From Coccinella septempunctata (lineage: Eukaryota; Arthropoda; Insecta; Coleoptera; Coccinellidae): 64,000 nt of DNA. A model generated the notes under the pieces. It saw only the letters and a program-made list of their open reading frames with translations. It made no database searches and had not been told where the DNA came from. How positions within the stretch are numbered: the first letter of the stretch is position 1; the number at the start of each line of letters is the position of its first letter. Positions 46,200 to 57,053 of this stretch are shown here, piece by piece. The DNA lies in contig NC_058189.1 in NCBI RefSeq assembly GCF_907165205.1, positions 39,706,270 through 39,770,269 on the forward strand, written 5' to 3'. The translations under genes and the position numbers were made by a program.

Positions 46200-47155
46200 C
46201 ATTCACTTCTTCATCTAGAATGCAGTGGCGTGGAAAAAGATTTTTTCGAGTCCGCCACTTCAGTGATACATTGGTTAATTTCATTTTTTTAAACATAAAC
46301 CCTATGTTTTTCTACATATTCCAGTCTCATATTTATTTCTGACTTCGAATATATAATATACTTCGTGGATCTAAATGTTCTTAGAATAAAAAAACCCAAA
46401 AACTAGTTCGGTCAAGTTCGCAGGTCCTTTTTATTGATTATATGACAATGAGTATAGAACTTTATGCTTTGTGCTTCTAGGTTGTATCAGGTTATGAGAG
46501 ACTTTGAAGATCATATTTATTCTTTCTGAAGTAGTAGATAAATGTTTGTATTAGTATCACAGCCTACTCAAAGACCTTTGCACATTAAGACGGCTATGCT
46601 AGTACCAGTATAGGTAAATATGAAGTGGCATAGTAATCCTGCTATTTCCTCATTTTCCGAGAATAATCTCACATATCCGAAATGAAAGTGATCTTCAAAG
46701 TCGCCGATAATCTGATAATAGTATGCTTTTCAGGTGGAATTCAGTTGAGAGCCCTAGTTGTGAATGCGAGGAACCCGAAGAAACCCTAAATCATCTGGTT
46801 AATCATTGATTTATAAATTTCAGGATGGTTTCAGGGCCATACATGCAGTTTCCGAATCTTTTTTGAATTTTGTTGTAAATTTTAGATCAATCTGACATAT
46901 CGAATTTAATTTGATTTTTTTACCTGTTTCTGCTTTTGTTCTCTCTCTATTTCAGATAAAAGTTACTGGTATCTTGGAAACGACTTTCTGGATTTTGGAT
47001 TTTCCTTTTTGTTGAAGAAGGAATCGATTACAGTGCGAGATGCCGTTCAATATAAAATATTTCAGCTTATTTCGTGAACAATTTCATTTCTTACAATCCA
47101 CTACACTAACGGGAAGAGAGGGTTTTTTCACTGAGGTTTTCGAAATCAACCAAAT
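46200..47155. other. No gene recognised
   Basis: Upstream of the RTE endonuclease. The first 100 bp may be RTE 5' UTR. The rest is AT-rich with no frames of note. Confidence 0.5.
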
Positions 47156-47158
47156 TAA

Positions 47159-47640
47159 ATAGTTATTTTCTGATCAAGTGCGGAAAGTGATACTTGCCCG
47201 CACGAAACTGCCGTTGCCCGAACGATGCCAAGCAGAGTTCGGGTAAGCAGTTGAGTGCGGGCAAGACACTTTCCGCAAGAGTTAGGAACAATATTTTTTC
47301 TACAAGCGCTTGAAATATATAAATGTACCCATTTCACGAAACAGATCATATCTCATTTGATTAATTAATATATAATGACAGACGTAATTCTGCATGTCGT
47401 TACTATGGGTTTCTCATCGTTGACGTTCTATGCATAGAGACATGATGAATTTAATTTACTCTATAATATTTGCGTGCGGGAAAACCCCTGCTAATTCCCG
47501 CACGCAAATGCGTGCGGGAAAGAAATAGCAGGCGTTTTTCCCGCACCTTTTGGAAAAGTGACTCTTTGCAACTTGGAATGCGTGCGGGAAAAAGGTTGAA
47601 CGCGCACGCTTGTAGAAAAAATTTATTTATATATTCAAGA
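47159..47640. repeat. GC-rich palindrome island, two inverted units
   Basis: The left unit (47175-47285) is itself a palindrome: GTGCGGAAAGTG then CTTGCCCGCAC, mirrored by GTGCGGGCAAG and CACTTTCCGC. The right unit (47470-47620) repeats TGCGTGCGGGAAA and its inverse four or more times, with CCCTGCTA/TAGCAGG pairing. The two units are also inverse to each other at their outer parts (TTTTTTCTACAAGCG at 47296; CGCTTGTAGAAAAAA at 47606). No coding content. Diverged relatives lie at 12440 and 31785. Confidence 0.8.
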
Positions 47641-47649
47641 CAAATGAAG

Positions 47650-48315
47650 ATATCGTGAAACAGTTTCTAGTGGAGAATTTTTCACGAAAATCGAGCCCAC
47701 GACTCCTCTCAACATTTTCAACTATCTAGTCTGGAAGTACCAAAACATCCAAAATCAAGCAATTTGGGTTACCCTCTACAGCAATACTGAAAATTCTATT
47801 TAAGCGCAAAATGTAGAATTTCAGTCAAATATCCGGATTAATTCTTGAGCAGTGTTATTATTATCACTGTTCTTTGGATATTTTTAGGTCATTTCTCAAA
47901 CCCAGCAAATATTGTTGCATTTCAAAATAAACGAACAAATGAAAGGTATAGTACACTCGGGCTGTTGCAAACACATAGAAATTACTTAATATGATGAAGT
48001 TCAAACTCAATTAATTTTTGTATACAGAAGGCATCTACTAATATAATTTGTCCTTATGAAATCTACCTTCAGATTTTTCTTCCTGTTTCATAAATGCATG
48101 AAAATTAATACTTAACACTTTTGTGAAATTTTCATGCTTCATTTGTATTTTGCCAAAGACTAAGGCCCCTCTGTCAAACGTTGATACGGGGTCTTTCTAG
48201 AACAACCTATGCCACTGTTGCGAAACAATTCGATTACACTTCGACACTTCTAAAATGATCCAAGTTAATTCTCATGAATGTCCTAAGGTATCTAATTATT
48301 CGGTAATGTTTTAAA
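47650..48315. other. No gene recognised
   Basis: AT-rich, with no repeat partner found elsewhere in the window. Confidence 0.5.
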
Positions 48316-48317
48316 AG

Positions 48318-48722
48318 TTATTTTGTTCTTAACTCAAATTGGTAAATTTCTCGATTAATGTGGCCTAACAAATCGGAATATAAAATACCTAGTCGAGATC
48401 TAACCATGAAACCTAGAGAACGTATTATCCGCAAATAAAGTGAATGTATTCTACATAATAATATCTGTTCAATTTCACCGAAGCTGCATACATCAGCGAT
48501 TTCCGACAACAAAAGATAAATGTGGTTCAGTCAAAAGCCCCAAGGAAATTCCTCGATGCAACGAATAAGATGAATGAAATAGTTGGGAGTAGTTCTTTTC
48601 GCAATATACGAAACTGATGGGATAGTTTCAGTGGAAATATCTGGGTTAGGCGATATATTGCAGGCATCCTCGCATATGAAATTGTCGAGAAAAACCAAAG
48701 CGTATTCATTACTCGTATCCAA
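48318..48722 (-). CDS. Two adjacent unrecognised minus-strand frames
   Basis: The first frame (48722-48531) begins MDTSNEYALVFLDNFICEDA and has a mixed composition ending IHLIRCIEEFPWGF. The second (48512-48318) follows 18 bp on. It could begin at a GTATGCAG acceptor-like site, giving FGEIEQILLCRIHSLYLRII to its stop. They could be exons of a small gene or chance frames. No domain recognised and no splice donor obvious. Confidence 0.2.
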
Positions 48723-48849
48723 ATCGAATTACCTTCGGGCTGATATATTATCGTGGATTTGATTCAATATGGTAGGTACAAGAAATTTGGAAATGGTGTA
48801 GTATTATCTAGCAGAAATACATACAATTGAAAGAGAATAAATCGATAAA

Positions 48850-49215
48850 GCTGTATACTTATTCATAACTATTAAATATTCATTTATTTTTTCTTCTGTA
48901 AAGGAACCTGAACAATAACACCCAATAATAGGGGTTCACAAATAAACAAAATGGTTTCTTAACCTCTAACAAAAATTAATATTTCCCCTTATCATGGAAA
49001 AACCAAGAATCTGATCTGGCGAGAATTATGAATCAAATCAATAGGCTGAAGAAGCTTTTTTTTATTTATTTATAACTATTAAATATTTAATTATTTATAT
49101 TCGGTTTTATTTATTTCTTATTTATTTATTCGTTTTAACAGGAACTACAACAGAAAACATAACACTAGTGGTTCACAAATTTTAAATTGAATTACAAATA
49201 AACAAAATGTACAGG
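48850..49215 (+). repeat. Direct repeat pair
   Basis: 48860-48955 and 49070-49210 share TTATAACTATTAAATATT-type, GTGGTTCACAAAT-type and AATAAACAAAATG words in the same order. The second copy is longer and holds a (TTTA)n run. This is probably two copies of a retroposon 3' end in tandem. Confidence 0.5.
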
Positions 49216-49535
49216 ATATCAAAAATTGCTTGATTATCTGGTTCTTCTAGACTAGATAGGTAAAAATGTTGGGAGGAGTTCTGGGCTTGATTTTTGTGAA
49301 AAGTCCATTAGTGGAAATAACCAATTTCGATAATGTGCCATAACTTCTTTATTTTCGAAAATATCTAAAATCTTTCAACAGGCACTTTGTCACTGGGAAT
49401 ACGACACTATATATTCAACTTTTTTTTGTATCTTGTACTAATGGGTGAAAAGAAACAACTTCGTGTTTTTAAATTTGAAAGCATAAATTTTTCGATCCCA
49501 TATCATTCAAAAAAATTACCTTTTCAAAACATTTA

Positions 49536-50329
49536 TACCAGGTGGCCCACCCCAGACGCGGCGCTCATTTTGTGGGAGTAAATGAAGATATTTTGAAAAT
49601 CTTTTCTTTTCTTTCTATATTTGCCCTCAAAAATGGAATGGCAAGCTCAAACTATGATGAGATTCTCCAGATTACTTTATAACTCAGAGGGACCCTTTAC
49701 GAGATAGTGGCGAAAAATCGAACATATGGAGTTTTTTCAAATAGCAAGTAATGAAGAAACGAACTACGCCAGCGATGCAGACAAAATTTTTTACAATAGA
49801 TAAGTTGGCTGTTCTTACATATAAAAGAAAATTTCAACTATATACATAGTGATAATAATTAATTCTCAAACATCAACTACAAATAATCGTCGAAAACTTT
49901 CTTATTTCAAATGGCACACCCGGTATTTCTATATCTCCTTGAACGTAAAAATTTATTTCGAAACTATATTCATAAAATTTTCCTACATCTAAACCTAATA
50001 GTTTCTGAGCAATTTTCGAGTTTTGATTCAAAACTAGTGAACCATTTCCGCCATTATCTCGTAAATGGTCCTACCTACTATGGGTTTAAGTGATCTGAAG
50101 GAAATCATCATAATTTGAGCTTGCCTTTCCATTTTTGAGGTCAAATGCAGAGTGTTACATTTAAAAAAGTGTAACTTTGGTCTATATCTTTGATTTCGAA
50201 GACCCTGTATATATGACAATAATTTTAAATTGTGCTTTTGAACACCCTACACACACCACAAGAAAAGATTTTCAAAATATCATTTACTCTCTCAAAGTGT
50301 GCGCCGCGTCTGGGGTGGGCCATCCAGTA
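49536..50329. mobile_element. 794 bp foldback element, TSD TA
   Basis: The left end TACCAGGTGGCCCACCCCAG and its inverse at the right end differ by about two bases, followed by ACGCGGCGC and AGTAAATGA. Pairing continues inward for over 200 bp (AAAATGGAATGGCAAGCTCA against its inverse near 50120-50145), so much of the element is palindromic. TA flanks both sides (49534-49535 and 50330-50331). Tc1/mariner-type and non-autonomous; no coding frame. Confidence 0.85.
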
Positions 50330-50339
50330 TATTTATATA

Positions 50340-51043
50340 ATGTACGCTTATAACGACCCACTTATAACGAACTTCTGCTTATAACGAACCATTTTCAGGG
50401 TACGAAAAATAATACATCAATTATGTGTTAATTTTTCAGCAAATAATGAACCCGCTTATCACAAACTTTCGGATAAAACGAACTTTAATTTTCAATTCAT
50501 TCAAAAAATATTTCAACCAAGCCTAGGGCCTGTTCCGATATTGCTGGTTTTACTGGCCCGCAATCGAATAACAATAGAACTCGAACGACTGGGCCAATAG
50601 GCATCGTCTCTGAAATACTGACAGTACTGTTCAGGAATATCGAAACAGACTAAACAGGTTGGATCGCTCGCTAGTACGACAGTGTTTGTTTATCCTCTAT
50701 TCCTCTATTTGTCATAGCAAGAGGTTTCTGGAGAAACAATTTCGAATTGTTTTCGACACGGCGGCGGTTTTCTTAAGGCTGGCGATAATTTTGATTTAGA
50801 CGATGACCTGCCATTAGTTGAATGACTGAAGAAAATTCAACAGGATGAAAATAATGATAGCAATATGCAAGAAAAGGATTTCGAAGAATTCGTTCATATT
50901 GATGATCAACTTGTTACTGTTGAATACATGGATGAAGACGCCATTTTCGTTTCCGTATCTTCTGCAAAGGATGAACAGGAGGCCCTGGAGGACGAAAATG
51001 AGGATTCTGTGGATAGGGACTTGGCATATTGTCTCGCCATGTG
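50340..51043 (+). pseudogene. pogo/Tigger-type transposase, C-terminal remnant
   Basis: 50340-50480 has several CTTATAACGAAC-type words, as found near pogo/Tigger termini. From about 50745 the plus strand encodes NCFRHGGGF, LKAGDNFDLDDDLPLVE, a stop, then KKIQQDENNDSNMQ, FEEFVHIDDQLVTVEYMDED and a TGA at 51041-51043. The CFR.AGF and DDDLPL motifs, with an acidic tail, are characteristic of pogo/Tigger and jerky-like proteins. The DNA-binding and catalytic parts are missing. Confidence 0.7.
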
Positions 51044-51264
51044 AAAGAGACTCCGATTGAATGTGCTAAAATACTCGTTTACATAAAGGCTGGATTCCGC
51101 TTGGCTAAATTTAAAATCTGAAGTCTTCCAATTGAAAAAAAAAATAATGGAGTCACTGTTAAGGCCCTTTCATGATAACATACTCCAGGTTTTGCAGATC
51201 TTGAAGGCGCTTTTCCTCACATTTCGATGACAAATTATCACACATTCTCTTTCAAAGGATATAC

Positions 51265-51642
51265 CTAGATTCGAAATCCGATTTTTTCTGCCCGTGTGTG
51301 TTTTTTTGTGTGTAATCGCAAATTTGTAGCTATATAGCTAACTTTTAGGATTATGTGGCTCCACATAATCAGAAGCCTATTGATTCTGGTAGAAATCAGA
51401 AGAAGGTTTAGTGAGTTGTTTTTGTGAACACGATACAGTTTGCAATCTACCTCTATGAAATTTTGCAGGTTGGTGATGATGTGATGTATGACGAAGTCTG
51501 ATTTTGTGATTTCACCTTGGCAAGAGTCAACACTTTGGCCTGTCGGCTGCTCAGTTATATATCGATGAGGGGTGAGTTGATGAAAGAACTGACTTAAATG
51601 ATTATTTTGTTGGGCTCCAGGTTCAACTGAGCCAAGATACAA
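51265..51642 (-). CDS. 125-codon unrecognised frame
   Basis: The minus-strand frame encodes a protein with normal-looking composition (EPGAQQNNHLSQFFHQLTPH, then CQGEITKSDFVIHHIITNLQ) and a hydrophobic region near the end (RLLIMWSHIILKVSYIA). No family recognised. It is longer than most chance frames here but is not backed by splice sites or neighbours. It may be part of a transposon. Confidence 0.25.
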   Translation of the reverse strand: MYLGSVEPGAQQNNHLSQFFHQLTPHRYITEQPTGQSVDSCQGEITKSDFVIHHIITNLQNFIEVDCKLYRVHKNNSLNLLLISTRINRLLIMWSHIILKVSYIATNLRLHTKKHTRAEKIGFRI

Positions 51643-52044
51643 AACAACAGTTAATGAAAAAAGAAAACTTGCCTGAGAGAGGATATAACAGAAAACAATA
51701 AAATTAATCGGTAGATTTTCGAGAACTCACAAAATTTCTATTCGATCGAACAAAAAGTGCGAAAGGGCGAAATTTTATAATTCCAAAAAAAACAGAACGT
51801 TGACAAATTTTTCATTATTTACGACTGATCTCTTTCATCCTCTTTCTGGAATCGATCTACAGATTTTCAAGTTCTGGAGTAAGTGCCTGGGAACGACAAA
51901 ATGGTGGATGTCAGTTGCACGATGGTGGTTGCCAAATTCCTGTCTACTGACAACTTCGCAAATATTATTTGGAAAGGTCGTACGGCCTTTTATGAATGAT
52001 TTCCTTGAAATCTCTGTCACAATAAGTAGGTATACAATCCCGAG

Positions 52045-52365
52045 CGCCGCGGCTTTTTTTCCTAATTTGAAGCTGATGATTCAAGAACAACGTAAAAAAT
52101 ATAATATGACATTTTCAGCAAGCCGAAACAATAAAAATTGGCCAAAAAGATCACAAAAATCAGTTTTTTTTAATTATCTCCACTACTGGGCTTCAAATTG
52201 ATATCGCATTCATTATTCATTTTATTTATTCATTATTCATTTTATTTATTCATTGTTCATTTTACTTATTATATAATTTCTAGAGCATAACATTTTCTAC
52301 AAATTTTGTCCAGAGCAGTTTTTTGTACGTTAGAACGTCCTTGAGATATATGGCGATGAATGTAC
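52045..52365 (+). repeat. Dispersed repeat, copy B (partner at 4240-4480)
   Basis: Shares ordered blocks with 4240-4480 (AGCAAGCCGAAACAATAAAA, AATCAGTTTTTTTTAATTAT, GAGATATATGGCGAT). A 20 bp tandem repeat at 52208-52275 is present in this copy only. Confidence 0.7.
52208..52275 (+). repeat. 20 bp tandem repeat, three units
   Basis: CATTATTCATTTTATTTATT repeats about three times, the last with two changes. It lies inside dispersed repeat copy B. Confidence 0.85.
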
Positions 52366-52599
52366 ATTGAACTGGGTTTCTACATGGACCTTGGCCTTTC
52401 GCATGTGTGGCTTAGCTCCTCGCACTCATCAGCCTCAAGCTCGAAAACGGTTAAGGGTATGAAAAATTGCTTCAGACAAAAGTTGTATAGAGTTTTTTCA
52501 TCTACAACTTACATAATGAATATAGAAACGATAAGAGGTACAGGAAGAGGGATATTTAAAAAAAATGCTTTTTTTATCATCTTCAAACAGACAGATTAA

Positions 52600-53340
52600 G
52601 ATAACCCCCCCTGATCAGTGTCAGATTAATTGGTCAATAGGTCTGTAACACACCTGTAATCATCTGACACGTTCGAGTGCAAGAAAAGATTTTTTTGCAT
52701 TTTCGAAGAACCTCTATTACCTTGCGTCACGTCCGAATTGTAAGTTTCTTGAAAAGATGCTTCCTTTGGGACCTTTTTTACCATTTTTAACACTTACGAA
52801 CTACCAACCCCACCACGAAAATTGTCAGATTAACACATAGATTAAATAGATGGAACATAAGCTATTTCCCAGACTCTTCATTTTTCCAATAATTACAACT
52901 CCAGAAAACCACCAATGATATGAATTTTCGCTTGTATTCCCCTATTGATCGCTTCTGAATTTCCAAGCCGGCGTGTGTATTTGTAATTGCCAAAATATTA
53001 TTTTAATAATTCACGTGGTAATATTTTGTAAAATATGCAGCGATATGCCGTAAAAAAGTGTCTTTGAAATAAAAGTGCCATTTATACACGGAAGAGAAAA
53101 GCGATTAACTTATTCCGGTAAGTTTCTGATATTTTATTCTTGTTAAAATCCGACTTTAAACTCTGAATTTAAGTCGGAATTTAAGAAAAAATATTTTAAA
53201 AATATTATGTGGCCCTTCTGCGCCTTCGTAAGCCAGCGCTCAAATTTTGCAGAAACTCTATTGGATGACTTATATTGAAAACATTTCGAAAATATTTTTC
53301 CCGAATCCAAGCAACGTATCAGGTTGACTGCTGTGGTTAT
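52600..53340. other. Upstream region of the candidate micropeptide gene
   Basis: AT-rich, with no transposon features recognised. Any distal regulatory sites of the gene starting at 53380 would lie here, but none can be named. Confidence 0.4.
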
Positions 53341-53347
53341 GAATTTG

Positions 53348-53382
53348 TATAAAAGCCAAGAAACTCCTGGGTAAACGTCAGT
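53348..53382 (+). promoter_or_regulatory. TATA box and arthropod initiator
   Basis: TATAAAAG at 53348-53355 and TCAGT at 53378-53382 place the initiator A (53380) 32 bp after the first T of the TATA box. That is the standard insect core promoter geometry. Confidence 0.65.
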
Positions 53383-53704
53383 GATTTTCTTGTTTTTTTT
53401 TTTTAATCGAACACAATCATATCAATACACATACTGCTACAGGTAAATGCATTTATACATTTATTTCTGCTGTAATGTATTTTTAATTTTTTTTTATTAC
53501 TCCTCTTCAGAATGAAAGATACGATTCCTCTCTTCATTGAAATTTTTAATGTTTTACTATACGGGATTCATATTTGGATGAGCTGGATATACGCCAATCA
53601 ATTTTATATACCCCAAAGAGGTTGCCTTAGGGAATAATTGAACAGATTAAAGATAACAAGGTCAACATCGAGAAGAATATGCCACCCATTGGCGGCGCGG
53701 CATG
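53380..53704 (+). CDS. Candidate spliced micropeptide gene, 41 codons
   Basis: Predicted exon 1 runs from the initiator (53380) to CAG at 53442, followed by a GTAAAT donor. A 68 bp intron ends in a pyrimidine-rich tract and CTCTTCAG at 53510. Exon 2 begins A-ATG (ATG 53512-53514) and encodes 41 residues, with stop TAA at 53635-53637. Residues 5-27 are hydrophobic (IPLFIEIFNVLLYGIHIWMS), a likely membrane segment, followed by a short polar tail. Right after, in the +2 frame, bases 53633-53704 encode EQIKDNKVNIEKNMPPIGGA with GC-rich third positions. A frame change near 53615-53632 would therefore extend the protein by over 20 residues. I do not recognise the family. Intron size and signals are typical of insects. 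No AATAAA was seen nearby. Confidence 0.5.
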
Positions 53705-53709
53705 AAACG

Positions 53710-54135
53710 ACATAAACAAGTGAAAATAATCACTCTCAAAAAGCTCATCTATGTTATCAACCACATTTTAATTGAGTAATTTCCTCCTCTCTGTATTTTT
53801 CCAACGACAAATCAAAAAGTCTCGGAAAATGTATTGCTAGAGCATTGAGGATAGCTAATAACTATCCTATCTATCTATCTTCTCCAACACAGACTGTCTT
53901 AAGCTGCAGAAAGAGGAATGAAGTAGGGTCCGTGTTCATATCGAACTTATGACCAGACAGTTTTAGGTGTCTACCGAATACTGACCTCTCGCAGTTTTGT
54001 AGCCTAGGGAAGGGGTTGTAGTGAGTGAGTCTTCATGGACTTATGAACTATAACTATATTTATTGAACCATGAAACTTATGTTACACTGACTGACATCTT
54101 ACAGCTACAAGTACTGATTCCCTTTCTATCTATTA
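53710..54135. other. No gene recognised
   Basis: Includes a short CTAT run at 53867-53880. No poly(A) signal clearly belonging to the upstream gene was found. Confidence 0.45.

Positions 54136-54138
<3 letters not shown>

Positions 54139-54205
<67 letters not shown>
54139..54205. repeat. TA microsatellite
   Basis: About 33 TA units. Unlike the tracts at 1864 and 3152 it is not next to a TIR that I can see. Confidence 0.95.
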
Positions 54206-54208
<3 letters not shown>

Positions 54209-54209
54209 C

Positions 54210-55520
54210 CCGTAGTGCGCTGCTACCTCCGTTAAGTTCATTGGGCGACCTGACCTCCGGGTGAAGCAGTTATATAATTGGAATAATTTTTGTTTATATA
54301 TGTAGAGGGGAAGGTAAATAACAGGGGTACCTAAAGAGGGGAAAAGATTTTTATCGACAAATTTTTCTTCAAACGAATCAGACCTCACTACCTCCGCATA
54401 TATTTCTTATTAGTAGTGCGCTCTCACCTCCCGCAACGTTGCCAGATTTTAGGAGGACAGAAAGTAAGACAGCTCGAATTCTACTCATATATAGAATACA
54501 GCTGCTCTTCTGATTCATTCACACATATTGAAACCTGTAAATAGTTCGAGAACGATACTAATATTAATAAACTTCATACGCTGATAATTGATTGATAAGG
54601 TTCGTGATCTCGGTGTGAATGAAGTTGGACAGTTTTGAATAAATATGATTATGTCTACGATACTGCGTCCGATAGGGGAGTTTAATACCATATAGGTCCC
54701 AAAGTGAATGATGCATGAAAATGAAATTTTTCGTGACATATAAGATTAATTCAAAAGACAATTTTACCGAATTTGTTCTGGTATGAAATAGTAGTCTAAT
54801 TTTTGGGCATTATATTCACGACATCAGGAACTCCATATAAATGTTTTTCCCGAATGAATCGATAAAGATATACGTTTTACTTTCAGCTTCTATACTTCAT
54901 TCACTTTCATTTTAGCACTGGATTGGCCATGAAAATTGGATACCTTTCACTCTGTATGATACGAAAATGTTGGGTTAAGACGCTTGTCAAAACATTCTTG
55001 AGTTTTAAATCAGTGCTACGTAGTCCGTTCTACGTGAGACTCTCAGTAATTACGTATTTCATGACAATGTTAAATTACTTCGGAAAATATCAAGTCGAAA
55101 ATATGTAACGAACATAATTGACGTTTATACAAACTAATTGAAGACATACCAAATCTATTTATTTATATGGAAAATACAAGTGATCAGTAGCTTGAGGAGA
55201 GTTACTGTTGTTTATCTTCTTTGGCTGGAGGTTGAAGACGTTACATCAGTTGTAGAATTCAAAAAAATTAACCCGAAGATGAAATGCATTTGATGCAGTG
55301 TTAGCATTGAGTTGAATAATCAAAGGTGGTAGGGAATGGGTATCTCTTGAAGAAATGAACGGATAATTACAAGAATGTTGAATTCTTCAACAAAAATCAT
55401 CTTGCGTGAATAGTAGTCAAAATAATTAAAAGCAGTTTGAAGCAAGAGGAGCTTCACCTCACAAAACAACTGGCTCGTATTCATGTCTGTTTATTTTCAA
55501 TACATTGATATAATGATAAT
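54210..55520. other. No gene recognised
   Basis: Two short stretches, 54210-54260 and 54385-54450, share GTAGTGCGCT and ACCTCC words and may be decayed copies of one repeat. No convincing coding frame. Confidence 0.4.
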
Positions 55521-55524
55521 AATT

Positions 55525-55755
55525 ATACAGGGTGTGGCGTAATGAATGGATAATATGGATCCTGCGGGTAGAGGACTCTATGGCGCTTCAGATAAATATA
55601 TTTTACGTTTGGTAAAAGTGCCTTGGTTTTCGAGATATAATTATATAAATAATAATAATAACTGGATATTGATATTTTTCATCATAGCGCATCAAAAGAA
55701 ACTCCTTGATTTAATGGCATTTCTTAATTGCTCGAGGAGTCTTTTGCGATTTTTC
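55525..55755 (+). mobile_element. Mariner-type terminus fragment
   Basis: TATACAGGGTGTGGCGTAAT begins a segment that looks like a mariner-type left end. It is cut 230 bp later by the copy 2 element. No inverse partner found. Confidence 0.35.
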
Positions 55756-56689
55756 AGTACACAGGGTGTTTCACAAGTAAACGGACAAACGAAAACCGTG
55801 AATAGAGGGCATCGAGCTGAGTTCAAAAACACCTCATATGTGTGTCTTGGGCATTCCGTTTCCGATATACAGAGGAGTTTATTCAAATTTCCCGAATTTT
55901 CGTTCAGCTATAACTCCAAATAATTTAGTTGTATTCGGCTAAAAACTCATTATCCGCTTAAGCTTGTAAGTTTCAATAAAACAGAACATTAAAAGTTGAC
56001 GAACACAGCACCGGACTCATTGAGGCTATATTCAAACTTAAACTCATGCAAAACACTCTGTTTGTAGTTTTTTTCGTCATAATTTTCAATTTTTCAGGTA
56101 TCTGCATTTATTTTCTCAAAATCAATGAAAGTTTGGTATGCTTTATCAGTGGATAATTTTTAATGAATAATTGTTTGGTGGTGAAATGCCTCTAGAAAAA
56201 ACCAGCGCAGCATATTGACTTTTACTTCATAATAATTATTGGTATGAATATGATCGCCAATCAGAAGTGGAAATCTAAAAATGGAATTGGAAATGTTCAA
56301 CTGAATTTTTTCGTTTTTGATATTTTAGCATATCTGGTTATTCAGATAAATCATTCACAGTGATAATAAGCTTTATTATTGATAATGAACAAAAATAGCA
56401 ATAAAAAATAATAATTATAACTTGATATCTTCCGAATGAATCGCTTTTTATGGACAACGTGGACCTGAAGTAATTTTCCGAATTGATTTTCACCTCATTT
56501 GGTCTTTTAGTGAAGGTAATGATTGGCACTTCGAATAAGTATGATAAATGCACTTTCGAGTTCTTCACTTATTCCGTTATATTCATTATTGGATCTATGG
56601 AAATCTATGGATTGGTCTGGTCTTATTACAATTTGTTATTGAAACATTGATGATATTCATGCACTAGCAAAAGTATTTATCAGTATTTC

Positions 56690-56800
56690 AGGTCATTTCA
56701 TTAGAAGGGTAGGACCCCAACATTGGACTGCTAGATCTCCAGATCTGACACCCCGCGATTTCTTTCTTTGTTTTAATTCACACAACTAGTTGTCCAAAGA
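56690..56800 (+). pseudogene. mariner-type transposase remnant
   Basis: The plus strand encodes RRVGPQHWTARSPDLTPRDF, then FLCF, with a stop soon after. WxARSPDLTPxDFFLW is the region around the third catalytic acid in mariner-type transposases. It shows what kind of protein once filled the long-TIR element. The rest is unreadable. Confidence 0.65.
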
Positions 56801-57053
56801 AAAATAGATTAATTCTGAAGATCAAGTTTTAATATTTAGTTTGAAGATAGCGTAGTTTTTCCATCCATATTTGTGCATTATCAATTTTGAAACATTTTAT
56901 CATTGTGAATGACTATTTTGAAGACCGAATATGGTATAATTGTTGAACACATTCATTTCATTTCTTTGAAAAAAAAATCAATTAAGAATTTCTATTTTTC
57001 ATGAAGTGCTCTATTCCTTGAAGGCGTCTGACCAAAACAATTACTTCTAAAAC

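Noticed and set aside
54077..54388. 103-codon minus-strand frame across the TA tract
   Set aside because: Kept open by the microsatellite; no recognisable sequence on either side.
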